Assembly: GCA_023159155.1 (NCBI GenBank)
Contig: JAJNNX010000067.1
Coordinates: 186,001 to 250,000 of the forward strand
DNA: 64,000 bases
DNA from: Ustulina deusta
Taxonomy: Eukaryota; Ascomycota; Sordariomycetes; Xylariales; Xylariaceae
Direction: 5' to 3'
Positions 13,191 through 25,900 of the stretch are shown here, piece by piece. A program made the translations under genes and the position numbers. The notes under the pieces were generated by a model, which did not search any database, was not told the origin of the DNA, and saw only the letters and a list, made by a program, of their open reading frames with translations. Position 1 is the first letter of the stretch. Each line of letters opens with the position of its first letter.

Positions 13191-16100
13191 AATAATATTT
13201 ACTTGCTAATACAAACTTTTGATTTTTGTGTTACAGGGAGCACATATATTTAGGCTTGTTAAACTATTTGTTACTAATAAAATTTTAATAAAATTGCGCT
13301 TTAAAAAAGTTTAAATAATAAGATTAAAGTTAGATTTAGCTATAATATTTTTATATTTAGTCTAATACAAGCAAAATTAATAAATTGCTACGTTTTAGTT
13401 ATTAACCTAAATTTAAATAGTTATTATAGCTAAGCTTAGTAACTAAATAGTTATATTTTAACTTTTAGCTTTTTATTAGTTTAAGCTTTAGTAATTATAT
13501 AATAATACAAAATAAAAAAAAAGCATAAAATATTTTAGCCCTGCTTTAAAAACAATAACTACTATTTGCCACGCTATAAAAAAAACAAAATATATTAACT
13601 CTATAACTAAACGTTAGAACTAGTACAAAAAATAATACTTTAAATAAATTATAATACAATAATATAGTTATAAAAAATAAAAATAAAAATAAAATAAATA
13701 TTAAAGTAAAATTAATATATATAATATTGCTTATTTTAATTTAAGTTAAACAAATTTATAATTTTTTTTTTAATAATTTTAATTATTAAAACGTTAAATA
13801 TAAAAGTAATACATATAAGTATATTTTTGCTAAAGTTATTTAATTGGACTAGAACTAAAAAACTTTTAATATTTTTAATTGCTTTTTTAACAAAAACAAA
13901 GAACTAGATCTTATAAAAAAACTAGTACTTAAAAAGTAGTAGCTAAATAATATTTTTAATAATATTTATATTAAAATTAAAAAGATTTTTTATAAAGCTA
14001 TAGTTAATAAAAAACTAAATAACTATTTCTATAAGTAGGAACTTTAAACCTTAAAAAGCTATATTTATTAATAATTAGGAGCTAAAAAAAAGCTAGCCTA
14101 TTTAAAGAAACTAATAATTATATTAATAAAAAAGTCCGGATTTATTTAATAGTAAAAAAAAACTACTATTATAAGTTAAAACTTAGCAAATATAACTAAT
14201 ATTAATTTATAAATAACTAAAATATTTTATAATATAATCTAGGTTATTATTATTATTTAATAATGTTTAAATATAATTTAGAAATAAAGTTTTATTATAG
14301 TAAAACAGCTATTTATAATAATTTATATAGGTTTTTTAATAGTAAAACTATTAAAAATTAGATATTTTTAGCCTAATATACTAAAAAAATCTAGCAAAAA
14401 TTATATAATTTTTTATAAAAATAAAAATATTAATTATATAAATATTTATTTCTAGGTTTAATACTTCAAAAAATAAAGCAATATAAAAAATAAGTTTATT
14501 ATAGTAGCTACAAAAAGATAGACTTTTTTATAAAAAAATATATTATAATAATAGTTTTAATAATTATTTAAAAGAAATATAGCAAAATATAAAACAACTT
14601 TATTAATATTTATAAAAGCTCTAATTAAAAAATAAAGCATTTAACTAAATATAGCAAATACTTAGCTTTTTATTTATAAATATATAATAAAAAATATATA
14701 ATAAAAAAAGTTTATTAAAACTTATATTATAAAAGCTTTTAAATATAATAAAGCTTAAAAAAATACTAAAAGTTTATAACTATTAATATAATTATAGAAC
14801 TTATTACTACCTGAGCTATAAAAGTTTATACTAAAACTAGTAATAAAATAAGTTATTAATAAATATTTAAAAAAGCTAAAAAAAAAATAGCTAACATTAA
14901 CTAAAGAAATAATAGTAATTATATTTAAGATTAAATATTGTATTTAAAGTAGCAAAAAAAAAAAGCAAAAAATAATTAATACTAACTAGTTCTAGTAAAA
15001 CTAGCCGAACTATAAAAATAATAATGTTTTATAATAATAAAACTTTAATTAAAAGTATTAAGATTTTAAAATATTTTATTATAAATAAGGTTAACTATAA
15101 TAAATTAGATTATTATTATTAAGTTATAAGAAATAAAACAACTAAAATAATTAAAAATAAAACAATAGCTGCTTTAAAATATATTAATAAAATAGCTAAT
15201 ATAATATTAGGTTTAATAACTAATATATTATTAAGTTTAATAACTAGAATAAAAAAGATTAATAAAAGTAATAAGTATATTATTAATGTTTTAAGTAATA
15301 AAAACTAAATATAAATAAATTATAAAATTATTATAGTAAAAAGATTATTTAAAATATAAATCCTAATAATAGTAATAAAACTAAAAACCTAACTATAAAA
15401 AAATATATCTATTTTAGTAAAAAAAAAGCAAAAATAACTAATAAAATATATATAGCTATTAAATATAACAAAACAAATAATTATTAGATATATAACTAAA
15501 ATATTATATTAAAAAATAAAAATATATTAATAGATCTAAATATAATATTAAAAACTTGTATAAAGTATAAAATTATATTTTATTTAATAAAAATAATAAA
15601 AAACTATATTAAAAACATTTATATAAAACAAGCTAAACCAAACAAAAAAAATATTAAATAGGTAGATTTTGTACTAATAATACTAACTATACTAAAATTA
15701 ATTAAATAAAAAATTAATATTTAATTAAAACAAATTATTAAAGCAAACCTAAAACTATTATTTAAAAAAAAAATTAAAAAAAAGATTATATATTTTTAAA
15801 TTTTTGTTTAAAACAATATTAAAAGCTTTAAAATCAAAGTTTGCTTAAATATAAAATGTTTTAACATACTAATAAATAAAAGTTTTATTAAGAATTTTAT
15901 AAAAAATCTAAAGTTTTAATATATTAATTTTATATTTATTAATAAAGTAAAAGCATAATTAGTAGTTACTTAAACTATAGATTTTAATATATATATTAAA
16001 AGGTATATTAAAAAAAATATAATATTTGGATATTTTATAGTAATAACAAACATAATTAATAATTTAAAACTAAAAATATTAATTAGAACAAAATTTATAT

Positions 16101-17447
16101 TAAAATATAGAATTAAAATTAATTTTATAAAAAAAACATATATTTTTAGGTTAATACTAGGACTAAAAATACAAAATAAAGCAAAAACTAAGCTATTTTT
16201 AATAGCACTAATCTAAAAAATATTAGTAATATATATAATAGTTATACTTATTATAATACTAGTATTTATAAATATAAAGTTTATTAACCTATTAGTTTTT
16301 ATTAATAAAAAAAATAAAATAATAAAACTATACTATTTTAAAAAAAAACAAAATATAACTTATAATATAATATTAAATAGATATTTATTAAAAAAAGTTA
16401 TAATTTATAACCTATATATCTAGCCAATTATAATATAAAAAAATAAAAAACTAAAAACTATTTTTAAGGATTAAAAAAATAAAATTATTTAGGTTATTAA
16501 TTAAACAAATATTATAAACTATTAGGAAAATAATATAAGCTAAAAAAATTAGACTAAAATAATAAAATATTTAAACAAAAGAAAAGCTTAAAAAACATAT
16601 ATATTTTTTATAAAAAAATAAACAAACAATTTAATTATACTATTTTATAAAATAATAAAACTAATAAATATTTTTATAATTAAATTAATAATTAAAGTAG
16701 TTATAGTAATAAATAATATGCTATAAACAAAAAGAATTTATAAACTGCTTAATAAATATAATATTTTTTGTAACAAAAGTATTATATTTATATTAAATAA
16801 TTAAAAAATATAAATAAATTTAGTAAATAAATAGCAAAATTAGCTTAAAACTATTAAGGTATACTTATTAAATATTAAAAATTATAAGTTTTTTAATACT
16901 AAATATAACAAAATATATATTTAAAAAAAACTTATATTTATAAACAAACTTATTTTAGTTGCTTGCTTTATTTTTATTATTTAAAAAATAATTAATAATA
17001 CTAAAAAAAGTTAATCAATAATAGATCTATAACTATTAAATAAAATTATAATATTAAATATATATTTGCTATTTAGCTAAAATAATATAATTAAAAATAT
17101 AATTAATAAACTTTAGTTTATATTACTTAATATATTAAGCTTTTTTTTTTAACTACTAGTATATTTTAAATATTGTAATAAAATAGTTATTATTAGCTCT
17201 TAAAGCTTTAAAAAATTAAACATAGTATTAATAAGATTTAAAAACTTATTAATATTTATATAAAAGTTTATAAACTGCCTATTTTTTATATATTATATTT
17301 TTATATAAGCTTATATTAATAATATAATTATTTTTAGTAATAATTTTAATATTTATATAAAATATATAAAAATAGTAATAAATATTTTTAATAAAATAAA
17401 AATTTATATTAGCGCTTTAAATTTTTTTGTTATTTTTTTATTAGTAT

Positions 17448-17652
17448 TGCAGCAGGGCTGGTGCTAGCGGCCCGAATCGGCTGATCTTCGGCTGCATTCA
17501 GGGGTTCGAATAGCTATAAAAGCCTTCGAACTTCTTAGAGCAACACTTACTTCACACACATAGGATTCATACCAGTTTTCTAGTAGCAGGCGCTCTAGTT
17601 TGTTTTTGTTGTTTTTAGTTGTTTTAGTATCGAGTTGCCCCGTCCTTCTTCA
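17448..17652 (+). mobile_element. Solo LTR 2, GC-normal, inside element C
   Basis: Second copy of the 9265-9534 element, with the same TGCAGCAGGG start, CCTTCTTCA end and TATA box, flanked by GTAT (17444-17447 and 17653-17656). It is 205 bp because about 65 bp is missing between two copies of GCGGCCCG that are both present in copy 1, so the gap looks like a deletion between short direct repeats. It is otherwise nearly identical to copy 1 and not RIP-mutated, although the surrounding element C is. Confidence 0.75.
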
Positions 17653-19068
17653 GTATAGCTACTAAAATATAATATTAATAGTAAAAGCGTTACTAAAATA
17701 AATAACAAAATTAAAACATTTAAAAAACTAGAAATATTATATATTTTAAAAGTTTTAAAAATATATATTAAAATAGCTAGCTAGCTACGCTGCGGAATAG
17801 CTTGGTTTAATTATAAGATTAAGGTATTATAACAAAAAAAAACCAACTTGCTAGCCCAAACAAAAAAAAAAAAAAACTTATTTATTAAAAAGTCCAAACT
17901 AGCAAAATAAAGCTTTATTTTTAAGGTTACTTTTAAACTAATAAAAAAGAAACCAAAAAGCTAGAAAACATTATAAAAATATTTATATATATAATATATT
18001 ATTTATTACTATAAACTAGATAAGCTTTTTTTTTAAAATAAATACTTATAAAAAAACTTATAAATTAATAGTTTTTTAATTAAAAAATAAATAAAATAAT
18101 ATATTAATACTAAGCTAAAATATTTTAGTAATAAAAGTTAAACTAATTATATTTTTGTTTAAGCTTACTATTAATATTAAAAAAAAATATAGATTAATAA
18201 AAAGAAAATAGCAGTAGTAATTTAAATATATAAAAAGTTATAAAAAATAATCTAATTAAATATATAACTAATAAATATATTAATAAATTATATACTAACT
18301 AAAAAAATAGTAATATATATTTTATTATATATTATAAATTTAAATAAAGCTAACTTAAAACTTATTAATATAACTAATTATTTTTTTTAATTTTAGCTTA
18401 AAATTTATTATATATTAAAAATACTAAATATAATACTAAATATACTTTTTAAATTATTATAAAAGTTAAAAAAATAAAAAAAAGCTAAAAAAAATAAATT
18501 AAGTATGCTAAATAATATTTAAGAAAATAATGTTTGTTAGGCATATTTTGCTAAAAGAAACAAAGTTGTAATAGATTTTTTTATATTAACTCTGGTAATT
18601 AGTAATAAGTTTAAAAGAAAAATAACCTAAAAGTATAATAGTAATACTAGATATAGCTAAATAAAAAATATCTTATTTTAAAAAAAACAAAAAAGAAAAA
18701 AAGCAGAAAAAAATAGAAAGCTAAACAGCCTTGCTGCTAAACTAACTAAATATTAAAAAAATATAATAGCTTTTTTTTTGCTTAATAATAATTTTTTTTT
18801 TTATATTAGCTATAATAAAAAACAATTTTTATATATTCTAAAAAATTATATTAAAAATATTTTTAAACTTATATATAATAAACGTTACTACTTTAATATA
18901 AAATATATGCTATATAACCTATAAAGCATATATTTTTTTAATAAATATTAAAATATATATTAGTTTATAACCTATTATATAATATATAGAAAAAACTAAA
19001 TTAATAAGCAATTATTACTAAAAGAATGAATACTAATTAAAATATTAGTTATTTTTTATTATATTATT

Positions 19069-20163
19069 GTTATAGATTTTATTATAGATATACTACTAGT
19101 AAAATTTAAAAAATATTTCTAGAACATAAAAAAATATAATTATTTTAATATACTAGTAATTATATTATATAAAGCTAGTAAAGAATTGCTTTTAATACTA
19201 GAATATAAAGAATATATAGCAAAAAACTAGGCAAAAATATTATTATAAATATTATATTTATATAATTAAAGATTATTAGTAGTTATTATTAGCAATAAAG
19301 ACCTAAAGTTTATTAGTAAAGTTTAGAAAAAAATTTATAATATATTAAACGTTAAACTTTTTTTTTTAATAGTTTATTATTTTTAAATAAATAGGCTTTT
19401 AAAAAAAAATTTAAATTATTAAAATAGCTATTAAGTTTTATATAGCTACTAATCTAAATATTTTTTGGACTAAGTTATTATTAGTATTATAATACTACCT
19501 AAATAATATATTATTAGTAATAGTTAGAAAGTTACTAAACTAACTAATATTAGGATTTTAGCTATAATTTATTATAGATATTCTAAATTAAAAAAAAAGC
19601 ACTAAAGCTAGTAATAAAACAATAAAAGTATTAAAAATAAAACATGCTTAAAAAGCCGAACATTTAGTTAATATAGTTAATATAATTACTAAAAAAAAAT
19701 ATAACAATAAGCATACTTTAATAACTTTTAACAAAAATAATATAGTTTATTTTAGATTATATAAAAATTATTACTTATTTAGCAAACCTAAACAAAAATA
19801 ATTACTAATAAAAGTAGGACTTTTTAAAATTATTAAAAAAATAGGGCTATTAGTATATAAACTTAATTTTTTTAGTAGTTAGTACGTCTATTTTATAGTT
19901 TTAATTATATAGCTTTATAAATTTAAATAAAAAAAAGATTTTTTTAATAAAAAAGTCTTTTTATTAGGCCTAGTTACTATTAAAAGGACTAAGGATTACT
20001 AGGAAGTTAAAAAAATTACCTAGAAAAAAATCCAATTTTTAAATAGCAAATTTTTAATTAAGTATATTATTAAATAAAAAAAATAAAATAGTAAGTATAA
20101 CTAAAACTTTAATAAAAAAGAACTAAAATTATTAGCGCCTAATTTAGTTAATAAATATAAAGC
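19069..20163 (+). pseudogene. Gypsy integrase core, C-terminal domain and chromodomain of element C
   Basis: The core near 19069 reads VIDFIIDILLVKFKKY, then YNYFNILVII and YKASKELL, the order seen around the catalytic core of Ty3/gypsy integrases; further on, SNKDLKFISKV fits the next conserved block. From 19745, in a shifted frame, comes VYFRLYKNYYLFSKPK, then GLFKIIKKIGLLVYKLNF, the typical gypsy integrase C-terminal module. It is followed by a chromodomain-like stretch (KFLIKYIIK, then NKKELKLLAPNLVNKYKA). In-frame stops are mostly TAG or TAA where Trp or Gln is expected, as RIP would make. One frameshift separates the two parts. This is the evidence for calling C a chromovirus on the plus strand. 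Confidence 0.75.
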
Positions 20164-21006
20164 TAATAATATTATTAATTAAGCAAAAGAATATAAAAAG
20201 TATAATATTGCTTATATAAAAAAGAACAATTTATTAAAATAATTATGCTAGAAAACAAAACAAAAAAAATATATACAAAATAATAAATATACTATACTTA
20301 TTTTAAAAAACTTTTATTTTTTAAAAAATTATAAGCTAACTATATATATTAACAAAAAATATATTATATTTATTATAACTATTTTATTTTTTAAAAAACT
20401 ATATTAAAAACAACAAATATATAGCTATAAATAAAGTATGCATTACTAAGCTTAGCTATTATAATAATAGCAAAAAAATTACTACAAAAATAATATATAA
20501 ATAGCTAAAAAGAAAAGATATACTACTATAGCTATTTATTATAAAATAAATAATAGTACTTTTTTTATATATTTAGGGGCACTTTTTTAAATAATAAAGC
20601 ATACTTACTATTAAATATACTTGCTATAAACTAATATAGCTATAATAAAAAAAACAAAGTATAAAGTTATATACTAGTTTGTTTATATAAACAAGCTTTA
20701 TTTTTTTTTTTTTTTTTACTGCTTTTTTTTTTTTATAAAATTTAAAAAATCTATTTTGTTATATTTAGTATTAGATCTATAAAAACGCTAACTATTATAG
20801 CAACTATATTAAACTTAATAGATTAACTATTAGCTTAGAATTAGCTCTAATATAATAATAATACTACTTTTTTATTTAATAGCTATAATAAAAAAAACGT
20901 TATACCTAACAAAATAATATAAATACTATAGCTACTAATAAATATAATATTTCTGCTAACTAAAAATCTAATATCTTTATTATTTAAAGCGCTAATATAA
21001 ACCTAG

Positions 21007-21038
<32 letters not shown>

Positions 21039-21119
21039 TAAGTTATATTTATTATAATATATAATAATACTAAAAATAAATATATAATTATAAGTTTTGG
21101 TTAAAATAATAATAAAAAT

Positions 21120-22440
21120 ATTAAAAATATTAAAAAAACTGCTAAACCTATTAATATAGCACAAGCAACTAAAAAAAAATTTAAAGTTTTTGGATCGGGC
21201 TACAAAAAAGAAAAAAAATTGCTGCGGCTAAAAAAACTACTAAATGTAATACTATTTTTATTAAAAATAATATTTAAAAAAAAGATACTATATTAAAAAA
21301 AATCTATTAAAATAAAAAGAATAGTAGGAATATTAAAAGTAATAGATTAAGCGTTAAAAATAAAAAATAACTAATCATTACTATTAGATTGTTTAAAAAT
21401 AGCAATAATAATAATAATAATAAAAATAATAATAATACTTTTAATTACTTGTTTAATTTTAATAAAAATAAATATTATATAGTACTATATAGTTATAAAA
21501 AATAAATATTATATAATAATAATAACTTAAAAAGCAATATTTATAATAAAAAAAAAACTAAAAGTAATAACTAATAAAGTATTTATAATAGGTTTAATAG
21601 TAGCCTAGCAATATTTAAAAAACTATATAGCAAAACAAATAATTTTAATAGAACTATTGCTTGCTTTAATAACAAAATAAATAAATCTAACTTTTTTTAT
21701 AACTTAATTATTAAAAAGTTTATTAAACTATTTAGCAAAAATAATAAAAAACTTTTTATAGCTAACAATTTTATATAAAACTTTAAAATTAAATATATAA
21801 ATATTATAAAAATTAAAAATTAAAAAAAAATATAAAAATTTTTATTTTTTAATAAAGCTAGTATTCTAGCTTTTAAGTTTATATTTTTAAATAGTAGCTT
21901 TAACCTAATAATTATAAAATAACTAGCAAAACTTAGTTAAATAAACTTAATATAGGTTAAATTTAATTATAAAAAAACTATAAATAATTTTAATAAATTT
22001 ATTACTTAGCTTTATATTTATTTAAAAAAATATATTAACGATTTTAAAAAGAAATATTATAAAAAAGTTAATTTAAATACTATATAAAACAAGCTTAATA
22101 ACTTAAAAGCCTAACTTAATAGCTATAAAGTTAAATTTAAGCAATAAAACAAAACTATTACTAAGCTAACTATTTAAATTAATAAGCTTAACTCTAATAA
22201 TAATAAAATAACTAAAAAAGTTAATATTATTAAACTTTAATTATAAAAAGCTATATATATTACTAAAACATATAAAAAAAACGCTAAGAATGTTTTTAGG
22301 CAAATAATAAAAATGCTTAATAATTATAAAAGTATTTTTAATAACTATAAAAATATTTTTAACAAAATAAAATAAAGCTTTATTAAGTTAAACAAAATTA
22401 CAAAAATAATAAAAAAGTACAAAAATTAAAAAAGTTAGAA
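21120..22440 (+). pseudogene. Extra open frame downstream of the chromodomain in element C
   Basis: Between the chromodomain and the 3' LTR one plus-strand frame can be read for more than 1 kb. Its only interruptions are TAA and TAG, the stops RIP makes from CAA and CAG or from TGG. An N-terminal Lys-rich part (KKEKKIAAAKKTTK) precedes an Asn-rich low-complexity stretch (likely once Asp/Asn-rich, since RIP turns GAT into AAT). A longer part with heptad-like spacing follows (KAIYITKTYKKNAKNVF, then IIKMLNNYKSIFNNYKNIF), suggesting a coiled coil. It ends about 100 bp before the polypurine tract. I do not recognise the protein. It could be a captured gene, an element-specific accessory protein or a displaced gag-like protein. 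Confidence 0.5.
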
Positions 22441-22544
22441 AAAATAAGTACTACGTGTTATATAACAAAAGGAGTTAAAAATATTAAATTATAAGGAATA
22501 TTTATAACTTGGGATAAATAGCTTTATTTAAGGGAGGGAACGCT

Positions 22545-22686
22545 TAATAGGTATAACTATAGATATATTAACTATAGTTATAAATATATTTATTATATTT
22601 ATAAGTAGGTAGATGTTCTTATAATTTTATATTTAAAAAAAAAAAGATTATTTATTTATATTTTATATAATAATTGTTATCTTTAA
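22545..22686 (+). repeat. 3' LTR of element C, left part
   Basis: 142 bp matching the 5' LTR of C from its first base, preceded by the GGGAGGGA polypurine tract. Interrupted by element D; the remaining 23 bp resume at 28759. The last five bases (TTTAA) are D's target site. Confidence 0.85.
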
Positions 22687-22919
22687 TATAACGGTTAGTA
22701 CAGTCTTACCAAGACCTGTACGAACTCTAGACCTATATAGCAATAAAATAGGAAATTAGCGCATAAACCAACCTAACTTTATAGCTATATATATAGAGTT
22801 TATATCTACCTACTTTATAAACTCTAATTTTTTTTTTCTTTTTTTTTTTTTTAGTTTAAAATCTTTATTTATAATATTAATAAACTAGCTATAAAAACTT
22901 TACTTAACTAATTATAATA
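22687..22919 (+). repeat. 5' LTR of element D
   Basis: 233 bp, starting TATAACGGTTAGTACAG and keeping GACCTGTACGAACTCTAG. Its divergence from D's 3' LTR is modest and mostly C-to-T or G-to-A. Confidence 0.85.
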
Positions 22920-25900
22920 CTACTCTAAGCTTACTAATTATTTATTAATAAATATTTAATAAATATATATTTTTTATTTTGCTATAGTTAATAAAACATA
23001 AATAAATTTTTTTTTTTAGTTATATATTTAATATAAAAAATTATATATTTTATAATATAAATCTAACTTTAATATAATTTAATAAAACTTTCGACCTTTA
23101 TACTACTTAAAAACTAACAATTTATAAAAAACTTAATTTTAAATATTTTTATTTTATTTTTAGTTCTTAAACAATTAAAACAACTTTAGCTCTTAAATAT
23201 AGTTAGCTTTTTATTATTAAATAATTTTAAAATCTTTTTTTTTAATAAAAAAAAAATTAAGTACTAAATTTTTTTATAAATATTTTAAATAAACTAATAT
23301 TTAAAAAAAAATCTAAAAAAAATAAAAAGTTAAAACTTAAAAAAGCAAAATCTAAATTAAAACTAGAACTATTTAAAATAAGTAATATATTTAAAAATAT
23401 AGCACTAAATATTATAGCTATATAAGCTTACAATTTTGCGTTAGTTTTAATAGAACTTTTCTAATAAATAAATAAAATAAAGCACTAATTTTTTAATATG
23501 TTTATTTTAGTATTTTTAAAAAGTAACTATAATTTAATAATAAAAAGTATATTTAAAAACATTAATTTTAAACTTTCTAGTTTTCCTGCTTTATTTACTT
23601 TTTGTTCTATTAGCTTATTTTTTAACGCTTTAAACCCTACTTATACTAAAAAAGCTAAAATATAAAAAACTAATTTTAGCAAATTTATAAAAAATAAAGC
23701 CTTATTTAATAACTAGGTCCATAAACTAGCAAAAAAGCTAAATAAAAATATTACTATATTCTAAACTAAGAATAGCTAACTTTAATATATTATAAACTAA
23801 TTAAAAAAATATATTAAAAAATTAATAAAAATATATTTTTATTTAACTAAAAAACTATTTAATAATATTACTAAAATAATCTAAGTTTTATTAATAATTT
23901 ATTATAACTTTAATTAAGCAGCTATAACTTATAAAATATTTTAAACTTATATATATAAAGCTAATAAAAATATTAATAAGTTTATTTTTATATTTAATAG
24001 TTTAGCCTAAAAATATTAATTAGCTAAATTATAATAAAAATATAAATTATAGAACTACTTTTATATAAACTTAAAAAAAAACTTATATAAAGTTTTTATA
24101 AATTTAAATATTTTTTATAAATTATTTATTAATAAAGTTATTAAATCAGTATATAATATTAAATAAGCTTATAAAAACTATTAATAAACTAAACCTATTA
24201 GCTTAACTAAACAAAGATCTAATTTAAGTAATTAAACTTTTAGCAAACCGGCCTACTAACTTTTAGCTAACCCTAAAAGTTCTAAAATACTTATTTTAAA
24301 ACAATTAAAATAAATACTAACTATAAAAAAAAAGCTTATTGGGATAATAAGACCTATTTTATTTGTAGTAAAAAAAAGCATATATTTATTAACTACCTTA
24401 ACTAAAAGCCTAAAGTTTTAGGTGTTTAACTAGCAAAAAAAAGCCTTAATAAAAATAACTCTAATAGTTTATTTAACTCAAAAAACAAGTAGAACTAATA
24501 GAAGTTTTTTTATTAATTTTTTTATTTATTTTAATTAAAATATATAGCTAAAATAAATTAATTATAAATTAATAGTATTAAAATAAAAACTTTAGTTTTA
24601 TATAATACTAAAGCTTATATTTTTTTAATAATTAGCTATAAGTTTATATAATAAGTTAAACAATAGTTAAAAATAGAAATAGTTTAGCTAGCTAAACTTT
24701 AAAAGCTTTATAACTACTAAAGTAAAATAATTAGTAAAATCTATAAATATTTAATATATATTATAAAAATTAATAGTTAATAATTTAAAGACTAAACATT
24801 TTAGGTTATTAATTTTAGCTATAATATTATTATTAATATTAAATAATTAATAAAACAAAATATTCTAATAAAAATTTAAAAATAATAATTAATCTAGCTA
24901 GATAATCTATTTTTTTTAGCTTAATTTTTACTAATAATTATAATTAAGCTTTTTAACTATAAATAATAAAATATAAACCTAAAAATATAAAAAAATATAA
25001 ATTAATATAATTAAGTATTAAAAAAATATTATTAAATATTAAAACAACTTTTTAAAAACAAAATAATTATTTTAAAAATAACTAAAACTAAAAAAACAAA
25101 AAAAAAACTTAGGACCTTTAAACCTAAAATAAAAAAAGTTTATATAATAATTTCTAAAAAAAAAAAAAAAACCAAGCTGCTATTAAAAAAATTATATAAA
25201 ACTTTCAAAATTACCCCTACTAAAATAAATAAAAGCAACTAGCTAAAAGGACTTTAAAAAAACCTATTATAATTAAATTTATAACAACTAAAAATAACTA
25301 TATTAAACTATTCAAAAAAAACTTAAAAATAATTAATATTTTATAAAAAAAATAAACTTAAATTAACCAAATAATACTATAAAAAACTTTTAATAATAAA
25401 CTAATCCTATTCTTAAAAAAAAAAAACCTCTAATATATAAAATTAATACAAAACTTTTTACTTCTTTAGCTATTATACCTAAAAAAGTTCTTTTTAAAAA
25501 AAGAATCTAAAACTTTACTACTATTATAACTAGGGTTTAATATAGTACTAAAATTTAATAATAAAAAATATATTTTTAGCCCCTATTAATACTATATACT
25601 TATATAATTTATTTTATTTAAAAAAAAATTTATAAATAAACTACTAGCTATAGATTTTATTAAACAAAACATAAACTTAAACATTGCTTTTATTTTATTT
25701 ATATTTAAACTTAGATTAACTAAACATAAATTTATAATTAATTATTAATAAAAAAATATATATTTAAAAAATCAAATTATATTAGCTCTAAATATTAGTA
25801 GTACTATATTTAATTATTGCAATATTACTTAATTTATTAAACTAGATATTATTAAAGCTTTTTATTAATTATTATTAATTATAAAATTATATTATTTTTT

